Assembly: GCA_037043015.1 (NCBI GenBank)
Contig: CM073323.1
Span: forward strand, 25,882,758 to 25,946,757
Source of the DNA: Bryum argenteum
Taxonomy: Eukaryota; Streptophyta; Bryopsida; Bryales; Bryaceae
Reading direction: 5' to 3'
DNA length: 64,000 nucleotides
The position numbers were made by a program, and so were the translations under genes. Positions 56,641-64,000 of this stretch are shown one piece after another (the first letter of the stretch is position 1; each line of letters starts with the position of its first letter). Below the pieces are notes generated by a model. The model did not search any database and had not been told where the DNA came from. It was given only the letters and a program-made list of their open reading frames with translations.

Positions 56641-57819
56641 ATTCGTTAAAAGTGCACATAGCCATGTGCACTATTTTTTTGGGTTAATTGTAAGATTGGC
56701 TCAATATGATGTCAAAAAGGGAGCCTACATTCGTATATTAATACGAGTTTTATTTGTTTGAAGACGTCAAACATAATGACATGCAATGCAAAGGTGTGTA
56801 CATATGGAAAAAATAAACCAATTTTAATTTTCAGTATCTATATTGTAATTTTTAAATTAACATAAAATCTGATTATTTAATATTATCTTTTTGAGAATTA
56901 ATGCATATCCATAGAGTAAACTCATAGGGCTTAATTAACTTTAATTATACATGGTGAGTAGGAGGAGTACATACACTCTGAAAAAAACACGTAAATCATA
57001 AGTAGTTTTATATAGATCTTAAATCATAAATTAAACCATGTCAATCTTAATGAAAAGAAAGTTTTCAACAAACAATCTCAATTCTAGAATTTTTAATTTG
57101 AAATAAATGTGGAAATAGATTTCAATATTATAAACATAAATTTCGCATAATGTATATAAATGCATAACCTATAAGAAAACTTCATTTGAGTTCTAATTTT
57201 TATAAAAATGATAGACCTCACATGAATATATTTTTCATGAGGCATTTTTGGTACCAATGTGTTTATGCAATGATTTGAAACTACTTTATAATTCAAAGGT
57301 GTTTTATTTGAGCAGTATTGAAAACAAATTTCACCTCTTACTTTGTTGATAGGAAAAGTTTAGCATCCTTTTAGCACTAAAACATTGTGATCTTGCAATC
57401 TATATGGCCAAATGATCCCAAAATTCATCATATGATCTACAATAGTTATGTTACTGGATTGAACACTTGAGATTTTTATACTTTACTCACATTTAAATCT
57501 ATAATGCATCAAAAGTAATGATGATATCACGTCCAAAAAGCTAGGGACCCTTAGGGGTTAATGCTTCATGTTGAATTTTACAAGAAATCTCAGTATTGTA
57601 ACCAAATTCATTCCTTCCTAGTTACTTCAATTCACACAATACACATTTAATGTCATCAAACCATTTAAAGAAAATAGACTCATATATGCAATTTATTTTC
57701 TATAAGGTGCACATATACAAGAGAAGCAAAACCATCACATTCTCTCAAGTCTTCTATATGTCAATAACATAAAAATCACTTCTTATCACATACTACTGTA
57801 ACTAACAAATTCTTCTATT
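56641..57819. other. AT-rich region between Copia and the ParB-like gene
   Basis: No gene is supported. A 9-bp-arm palindrome GTGCACAT-AGCC-ATGTGCAC lies at about 56651, just beyond the gag break. A lone CCCTTAGGGG-TTAA at about 57549 looks like one end of a TTAA element, but no partner was found. Confidence 0.5.
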
Positions 57820-59871
57820 TTATTCTCCAGACTCAGAAAGGCCTAACCCTAAACTATAAGGGTTTTGAAGAGATGGATGCACTAATGCATTCTCTGCAAA
57901 ATTTGTAGCAACAATTACACTTGCATTCACTTCATTCACCTCCGTTGTTGTCAAATTTCCCTCGTCACTTGCAGTCTCTGATATTATTTGTTGAAGTTCT
58001 CGAATATCTGAAGCGATATATTTATATGTAGGTTTTCCACCTATAGTATCACTCCCAATTTCTTTCCGAATGTACCATGTCATGCCGTCATTCCAACGAT
58101 CTAAGCGGGCATCATAGTAATAGCCATCTTCGTTGAATTGTGATATTTCTTGCGTAGACGGAACATGATAAGTACTAGGACTTGAAAAATCCATAGACTC
58201 ATTGTCTTCACTTAAATGTGTTCCAAATTTTTCTTTCCCCTTAGATAATGAAACTTCCAAATGCATTCTCTTTCGAGGACCGCCAAATCTATCATTATCT
58301 TCATATCCAAAACCCTGAGAATCTGTTGTAGACTCCGAATGGTCATCACCATCATCAGATTCGGTAAAATTTCCCGTTGGATCCATCGGAGGATTCTCCC
58401 ATAGTGGTTCTTCACCTTCATCACCAATCAACCCATCAACTGCTCTTTCTTTCCACCTTCGTAGCCATATTATCATATTTTCATCACGCTCAAATAGTAC
58501 GAGCTCTTTGGTTTGACCACATAATGCATGTGTCATATGCGTAAATCCAATAGCCACAATCATCCATTTCTCAGGACGAAAATAAGGTTTGATAATCTCA
58601 TCCACAATCCTTGGGCAACGTGCCTCGTGGTACTTTGTACACAAGTCCCAACCAACTGCAGGCTCCATGAATACTGAATCACAATTTTTCACACCTTCGG
58701 CAAAATTCTCCGTCACATCTGCCGTCCGAGGATATCTCATTACGATAATAATGGGCCCCATTGGTGTATAAGTTGCCACTATTTTCCCCCCTCCCTTTAT
58801 CACTTGACCTTTTGCGCCCGATCGTGGAGCAAATACATAAGTACCTGTAATAATAGTCCAACCTGATTCTGCTGGAATATTTAGCAAATGAATGACAACT
58901 TCTGCACTTTCTCCGGCTGGCAACATAAATATAGCGTTCCAGCGTTCTGTATCACACATCCAAGTCTCAATCGTGTTTACTATGCCTTTATATTCCTCCT
59001 CGGACCAAAAACCTCCACTAGGCCCAATTCTACAATCAAACATCCACAACGCAGGTCGTGCAAATTTTCCTTGTACCGTTTGAGATAAACAACCTCCAAC
59101 TTTCACTTTTGTTTCTAGTCCGAGTCCTTTCTGTCCAACATACTCAAACTCAAAACTCCACAACCCCTCAATCTCTTGAAAAATTTCTTTTCCACTTGCA
59201 AACAAACCCAATTTTCCTTCCATAATCAACTTGAAATGATTCAAGACCTTGGTAGGAATAAATGTCTTGTTCTTCAACATAGTATCAAATCCGGTCATAG
59301 CTTTTACAGACACCCAACTTTTCCGAAATTCATTTGTGGCATCTCTTCCAAGAAAATCAAGGGTTTGATTGTCTCCAAATTTCTCAACGCTCCTCATCAA
59401 CCAATTTCTCTTATCGTTAACGCCACCCACAGCCTCTGCATCCAACCACTTTAGAGCATTGTGAACTCCCAAACGAATTTTGGTCTTCTCTGACCATGCT
59501 TGCAACGAATTTGTTGAAGAAAAATTCGGAGAAGTATGAAAATAGATTCTTTGATCTTTGTCTCTTGAATCTACAGTTGCAGCTTCACATAAAAGAATGA
59601 AGTCTGTTGGACTAGTTCCTTTCAGTGGTTTTAACCAACCAATTGACATCCGTTTACGTTCATGTGTAGTCGATTTCTTCCCACTCGTCTTGAACTCTTC
59701 TTTTTTGTCCTTCTCTGAATAGAAAGTGAATCCTTGGTCATAAGCATCACACATGGTCTTCAATGCCGTCCATTGTGTCTCTGATGCAGTAGCAATAGAC
59801 AACCAATCTCGATATGTCACGTTCATTTTCTTCATAGACATAATATTGGTGTCCTTGATATCTGGTTTCAT
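57820..59871 (-). CDS. Large unrecognised protein with methyltransferase-like fold (C-terminal part of a broken gene)
   Basis: A 683-residue intronless frame. It is in the same frame as 60534-59968, separated only by a TGA (59970-59968) and about 30 coding-looking codons, so the ATG at 59871 is probably not the original start. I know no close family. Residues about 270-350 (LWMFDCRIG ... WNAIFMLPAGES ... GWTIITGTYVF) and about 395-475 (VDEIIKPYFRPEKWMIVAIGF ... ELVLFERDE ... RRWKERA) follow the block order of N6/N4 DNA methyltransferases (motif IV region, then motif I region). The catalytic (D/N)PP(Y/F) is replaced by DCRI and the cofactor loop FxGxG by AIGFTHM, so if the relation is real the enzyme has lost its usual catalytic residues. 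The last 200 residues are acidic and probably disordered. Confidence 0.6.
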   Translation of the reverse strand: MKPDIKDTNIMSMKKMNVTYRDWLSIATASETQWTALKTMCDAYDQGFTFYSEKDKKEEFKTSGKKSTTHERKRMSIGWLKPLKGTSPTDFILLCEAATVDSRDKDQRIYFHTSPNFSSTNSLQAWSEKTKIRLGVHNALKWLDAEAVGGVNDKRNWLMRSVEKFGDNQTLDFLGRDATNEFRKSWVSVKAMTGFDTMLKNKTFIPTKVLNHFKLIMEGKLGLFASGKEIFQEIEGLWSFEFEYVGQKGLGLETKVKVGGCLSQTVQGKFARPALWMFDCRIGPSGGFWSEEEYKGIVNTIETWMCDTERWNAIFMLPAGESAEVVIHLLNIPAESGWTIITGTYVFAPRSGAKGQVIKGGGKIVATYTPMGPIIIVMRYPRTADVTENFAEGVKNCDSVFMEPAVGWDLCTKYHEARCPRIVDEIIKPYFRPEKWMIVAIGFTHMTHALCGQTKELVLFERDENMIIWLRRWKERAVDGLIGDEGEEPLWENPPMDPTGNFTESDDGDDHSESTTDSQGFGYEDNDRFGGPRKRMHLEVSLSKGKEKFGTHLSEDNESMDFSSPSTYHVPSTQEISQFNEDGYYYDARLDRWNDGMTWYIRKEIGSDTIGGKPTYKYIASDIRELQQIISETASDEGNLTTTEVNEVNASVIVATNFAENALVHPSLQNPYSLGLGLSESGE

Positions 59872-59967
59872 ACCAGTAACGCTCGGAAGACATTGCAGAA
59901 ATTGCCGCCTCCTCTCAATATCTTCATCTTTAAAGGGACTTGGGCATTGGAATTTTGTCCAAACACT

Positions 59968-60534
59968 TCAATTTTTTCCAATGTCTCTCCAATCTGTACT
60001 ATGGTATTTTCGCATAGTAGATTCTTCATTTCGCTTACTAGAAACCACAAGATACTTGAAATCTTCATCAAAAACCACCACTTGTGCCGGACGTTGCACG
60101 AAGATTTTTTTGAAAGTTTCCTCAGAGAGATTTCCACACGTACGGTCCAATAAAGCCAATTCTTGACAAGCATATAGAATATGTTGCCCATCTACCGGTT
60201 CCCAAGTTATGAGTGGAAGAATGGCGTCTCTTTTCTCTACGAACGTATTTCCAGGCATCTCATCAATGCATTTAAGGAAATCTTTGCAGCTTTTAAAAAC
60301 ATAAGCCTGCACGTTTTCTCCATTGACATTTCCAGGTGCTACATACTCCATGGGCCGTAATGTCAACATATGCATTTCCAAAACACGAAGAGATTTCATC
60401 CTTTGATAAACATTTCCTGCATTTTGGATATTCAAAACCCGTTGATTTGTAAACGGATCAGAAGGTGGTCTCACCTTTCCAATTTCCATCAAAACGAAAG
60501 TCCTTCCCAAATATGAATCCCATCTCAACTTCAC
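59968..60534 (-). CDS. ParB/DGQHR-like domain (middle part of the broken gene)
   Basis: This frame of up to 188 codons holds EPVDGQHILYACQELA, close to the DGQHR/DGxHR signature of the ParB-like nuclease superfamily, followed by VVVFDEDFKYLVVSSKRNE, which suits the usual strand-helix after it. Upstream MHMLTLRPMEYV resembles the leading strand of that fold. It overlaps the preceding frame (61291-60458) by 77 bases in a different phase, so a single-base indel or unusual splice joins them. It ends in TGA followed by more in-frame coding-like sequence. In bacteria and phages a ParB-like domain is often fused ahead of a DNA methyltransferase, the same order as here. The domain call is inference from motif and order. 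Confidence 0.55.
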   Translation of the reverse strand: MKLRWDSYLGRTFVLMEIGKVRPPSDPFTNQRVLNIQNAGNVYQRMKSLRVLEMHMLTLRPMEYVAPGNVNGENVQAYVFKSCKDFLKCIDEMPGNTFVEKRDAILPLITWEPVDGQHILYACQELALLDRTCGNLSEETFKKIFVQRPAQVVVFDEDFKYLVVSSKRNEESTMRKYHSTDWRDIGKN

Positions 60535-61291
60535 CGGTAGTGGGCAAAGGAATTAGATCGTTTTTTGCCATTGTATGCAAAGATTGCCCAAAGAAAACAA
60601 GTCGGTTGTTTTTTGATCGTACGTGAGTAGATGGTTCTGAGTGTTCCTCAAAATCATACAACGATAGTGCAAGATTTGTTGTCTCTGAATTATTGTCGCG
60701 TTGAGTGGTAGAAGACCGTGAACCCTTCTTTTTCTGTATAGGAGTGACAAGAGGAACCGGTGTTCGAAATTCCTCAACATCTCGTTCTTCAAATTTGGAG
60801 ATTAGCACTAAAGAATGCCCGAATTTTACAACCTCAAGCAAATTTTCTGGTGCATTTCCAATTCCATTGAGATACCGTTCGTATTGGGTCATCAGAATAC
60901 GCAATCTTTCAAGCTCAACTTCATCAAGCAATGAAGCATTGATACATAAATTCTCACGAAGACTCTGCTGAGCAGCATTCAATTTTGCCCACCACTTAAC
61001 AACTTTTGGCAAACCCGTACATTTTGTAGGTGTCAAGTCCACAAACCTCATAATATTGCATTGCTTCATGAGGTAACTCATAGGAGGATCTTGTTTCGAG
61101 GCACGCATGATGATTTCACATACTTCATCTTCAGAAGATGATTGAACCTCTACAATCTTCAAGATAGTTCCAACATTATGAGACATCCCACACCAAACTC
61201 CATTTCGTTTCCATGGAAAGTCCGAAATGTGTAAGGCCATGTGTTTCTCGGTCTTTGATAACCACCACCCATAATCCAAAAAACTATTCAT
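60458..61291 (-). CDS. N-terminal part of the ParB-like/methyltransferase-like gene, unknown function
   Basis: A 277-codon frame starting ATG at 61291. It is rich in Trp, Lys and Glu, with a helical middle (KVVKWWAKLNAAQQSLREN, LDEVELERLRILMTQYERYL) and a basic Ser/Thr/Lys linker (TPIQKKKGSRSSTTQRD). I recognise no domain. Coding continues in another phase from about 60530 with LGRTFVLMEIGKVRPPSDPF, so the gene was once continuous from 61291 to 57820, about 1,150 codons without introns. The stretch GGAAATTGGAAAGGTGAGAC at the switch is a plausible site for the frameshift, and also contains a GGTGAG donor-like sequence. Confidence 0.5.
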   Translation of the reverse strand: MNSFLDYGWWLSKTEKHMALHISDFPWKRNGVWCGMSHNVGTILKIVEVQSSSEDEVCEIIMRASKQDPPMSYLMKQCNIMRFVDLTPTKCTGLPKVVKWWAKLNAAQQSLRENLCINASLLDEVELERLRILMTQYERYLNGIGNAPENLLEVVKFGHSLVLISKFEERDVEEFRTPVPLVTPIQKKKGSRSSTTQRDNNSETTNLALSLYDFEEHSEPSTHVRSKNNRLVFFGQSLHTMAKNDLIPLPTTGEVEMGFIFGKDFRFDGNWKGETTF

Positions 61292-61431
61292 ATTTCCAAT
61301 ATCTCCAATTTACATTCCACCTGCCAAAGACACATGCCACATGAAATTTTAGGACATACAAATTCGATCCATATTTATTCATTATTATAGCAAAACAGAT
61401 ACTACCCGTTTTCTAAAGCTCAGAGACAAAT

Positions 61432-64000
61432 TGGGTGTAGGCATGTCGGCATGTGCTTACCTCTGCAAAAGTGAAGAAAAAAATAAATTGATGAAGGCAG
61501 TGGGCATGTGCACACCCCCTTTCCATGTGACAATAAGAAATTCAATTCCAAACTTATAAGAAAATTTTGACCTTGAAGAAGGGGGTGGGTATGTACCCAC
61601 CCCCTTCTAATGTGACGATAAAAACTTAATTGAAAGGAGGGGGTGGGCATGTGCTCGACCTCTTCAAAAGTGAAGAAAAAAAATTGATTAAGAGGGTGGG
61701 CATGTGTCCACCCCATTCCAAACTTCTACGAAAAATTTGACCTTGATGAAGAGGGTGGGCATGTGCCCACCCCATCTCAAACTTATAAGAACCGAGATGC
61801 ACTTTAAAATGATGTAGGAACATGGTGAAAGAACCAAGAATCACTTGCAAATGGTGAAAGAACTAACCCTGCTTGAACATCACTAGGCTTGACTTAAAAA
61901 TCAATAAGCCTGCTTCCAAAATCAGTAAGCTTCGCTTCAAAGACCTTCCCAAGTTTTGCATCACTCAAGTTTTAATTGCTCTGCACATCACAAACAACAT
62001 CCCTACATCACATCACATCATTATAAGAAAAATTTGAACTTGAAGTAGGGGGTGGGTATGTGCCCACCCCCTTCTAATGTGACGATAAAAACTTAATTGA
62101 AAGGAGGGAGTGGGCATGTGCTCACCCTCTTCAGAAGTGAAGAAAAAAAATTGATTAAGAGGGTGGGCATGTGCTCACCCTCTTCAAAAGTGAAGAAAAA
62201 AAATTGATTTAGAGGGTGGGCATGCGCTCACCCTCTTCAAAAGTGAAGAAAAAGAAATTGATTAAGAGAGTGGGCATGTGCTCACCCTCTTCAAAAGTGA
62301 AGAAAAAAAATTGATTAAGAGGGTGGGCATGTGTCCACCCCATTCCAAACTTCTACGAAAAATTTGACCTTGATGAAGAGGGTGGGCATGTGCCCACCCC
62401 ATCTCAAACTTATAAGAACCGAGATGCACTTTAAAATGATGTAGGAACATGGTGAAAGAACCAAGAATCACTTGCAAATGGTGAAAGAACTAACCCTGCT
62501 TGAACATCACTAGGCTTGACTTAAAAATCAATAAGCCTTTCCAAAATCGATGAAGCTTCGCAAAAGTCCTTCCCAAGTTTTGCATCACTCAAGTTTTAAT
62601 TGCTCGCACATCACAAACAACATCCCTACATCACATCACATCATTATAAGAAAAATTTGAACTTGAAGAAGGGGTGGGTATGTGCCCACCCCCTTCTAAT
62701 GTGACGATAAAAACTTAATTGAAAGGAGGGAGTGGGCATGTGCTCACCCTCTTGTGAAAGTGAAGAAAAAATTGATTAAGAGGGTGGGCATGTGCTCACC
62801 CTCTTCAAAAGTGAAGAAAAAAATTTGATTCGGGGTGGCGTGAGCATGTGCTCACCTCTTCAAAAGTGAAGAAAAAAAATTGATTCAGAGGGTGGGCATG
62901 TGCTCACCCTCTTCAAAAGTGAAGAAAAAAAATTGATTAAGAGGGTGGGCATGTGTCCACCCCATTCCAAACTTCTACGAAAAATTTGACCTTGATGAAG
63001 AGGGTGGGCATGTGCCCACCCCATCTCAAACTTATAAGAACCGAGATGCACTTTAAAATGATGTAGGAACATGGTGAAAGAACCAAGAATCACTTGCAAA
63101 TGGTGAAAGAACTAACCCTGCTTGAACATCACTAGGCTTGACTTAAAAATCAATAAGCCTGCTTCCAAAATCAGTAAGCTTCGCTTCAAAGACCTTCCCA
63201 AGTTTTGCATCACTCAAGTTTTAATTGCTCTGCACATCACAAACAACATCCCTACATCACATCACATCATTATAAGAAAAATTTGAACTTGAAGTAGGGG
63301 GTGGGTATGTGCCCACCCCCTTCTAATGTGAAGATAAAAACTTAATTGAAAGGAGGGAGTGGGCATGTGCTCACCCTCTTCAGAAGTGAAGAAAAAAAAT
63401 TGATTAAGAGGGTGGGCATGTGCTCACCCTCTTCAAAAGTGAAGAAAAAAAAATTGATTCAGAGGGTGAGCATGTGCTCACCCTCTTCAAAAGTGAAGAA
63501 AAAAAATTTGACCTTGATGAAGAGGGTGGGCATGTGCCCACCCCATCTCAAACTTATAAGAACCGAGATGCACTTTAAAATGATGTAGGAACATGGTGAA
63601 AGAACCAAGAATCACTTGCAAATGGTGAAAGAACTAACCCTGCTTGAACATCACTAGGCTTGACTTAAAAATCAATAAGCCTGCTTCCAAAATCAGTAAG
63701 CTTCGCTTGAAAGTCCTTCCCAAGTTTTGCATCACTCAAGTTTTAATTGCTCTGCACATCACAAACAACATCCCTACATCACATCACATCATTATAAGAA
63801 AAATTTGAACTTGAAGAAGGGGGTGGGTATGTGCCCACCCCCTTCTAATGTGACGATAAAAACTTAATTGAAAGGAGGGAGTGGGCATGTGCTCACCCTC
63901 TTCAGAAGTGAAGAAAAAAAATTGATTAAGAGGGTGGGCATGTGCTCACCCTCTTCAAAAGTGAAGAAAAAAAATTTGATTCAGAGGGTGAGCATGTGCT
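61432..64000. repeat. Satellite-like array of palindromic sub-repeats in higher-order units
   Basis: A sub-repeat of about 52-55 bp combines a near-palindrome with arms GAGGGTGAGCA / TGCTCACCCTC (or GGGTGGGCA / TGCCCACCC) with AAAAGTGAAG, an A-run and TTGATTAAGA. Groups of these are joined to a unique linker containing ACCGAGATGCACTTTAAAAT and CATCCCTACATCACATCACA. The linker recurs at about 61791, 62418, 63040 and 63562, so the higher-order period is about 520-630 bp and varies with sub-repeat number. The array runs off the right end. Frames within it on either strand (HMPTP or GWAHAHP types) are repeat artefacts. Confidence 0.9.

Noticed and set aside
57540-57557. CCCTTAGGGG next to TTAA as the end of another element
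   Set aside because: No matching opposite end was found within 1.2 kb on either side, so an element cannot be supported.
61626-63588. Repeated frames in the terminal array with HMPTP or KVKKK blocks
   Set aside because: They are translations of tandem sub-repeats, occur on both strands and break at different points in each unit.
61432-64000. CRISPR-like array of palindromic repeats with spacers
   Set aside because: The spacers are themselves repeated, the host is a plant nucleus and no cas gene is present; it is a satellite.

Overview
This window is nuclear DNA of a land plant. The evidence is: spliced genes with GT-AG introns; a TPLATE-complex EH/Pan1 protein; an A-type cytochrome P450; a plant family 1 glycosidase with a signal peptide; two FatB-like plastid acyl-ACP thioesterases; the F-box protein SKIP24; Golgi COG7; and a Copia retrotransposon. 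The sparse gene spacing, mixed base composition and abundant short TTAA-bounded elements fit a non-seed plant (bryophyte or lycophyte), but I cannot name the species from sequence alone.

Layout. 1.3-9.0 kb (+): a 15-exon EH-domain endocytosis gene, whose model sums to 1,223 codons in frame. 9.7-11.6 kb: three TTAA-bounded inverted-repeat elements laid end to end. 12.1-14.4 kb (+): a four-exon P450. 14.7-16.2 kb: more of these elements. 18.7-24.8 kb (+): an 11-exon GH1 beta-glucosidase whose fourth intron carries two of the elements. 25.9-31.3 kb: a head-to-head inverted pair of FatB-like thioesterase genes. 32.2-33.8 kb (-): SKIP24 in four exons. 38.0-42.1 kb (-): COG7 in ten exons, 837 codons. 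42.6-48 kb: gene-poor, with tandem repeats, a possible solo LTR and a 937-bp TTAA element. 48.2-49.8 kb (-): the 3' half of an organellar release factor 1 gene, apparently decayed. 50.3-51.6 kb (+): an intronless 458-residue gene I do not recognise. 53.8-56.6 kb (-): an internally deleted Copia element split by a 932-bp TTAA element. 57.8-61.3 kb (-): a long intronless coding region, broken by one frameshift and one TGA, that looks like a ParB/DGQHR-type domain followed by a decayed DNA-methyltransferase fold. 61.4 kb to the end: a satellite-like array of near-palindromic sub-repeats that runs off the window.

The housekeeping genes (EH1/Pan1, COG7, SKIP24) act in membrane traffic and protein turnover; the P450, glucosidase and thioesterases in specialised and lipid metabolism. 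There is no sign that they form one pathway. The most unusual material is (i) the TTAA-bounded elements with CCCT/CCCC termini, which carry the hallmarks of piggyBac-type non-autonomous transposons, and (ii) the ParB-like/methyltransferase-like gene beside a palindromic satellite. All exon boundaries below were worked out by hand from splice sites and reading-frame continuity.
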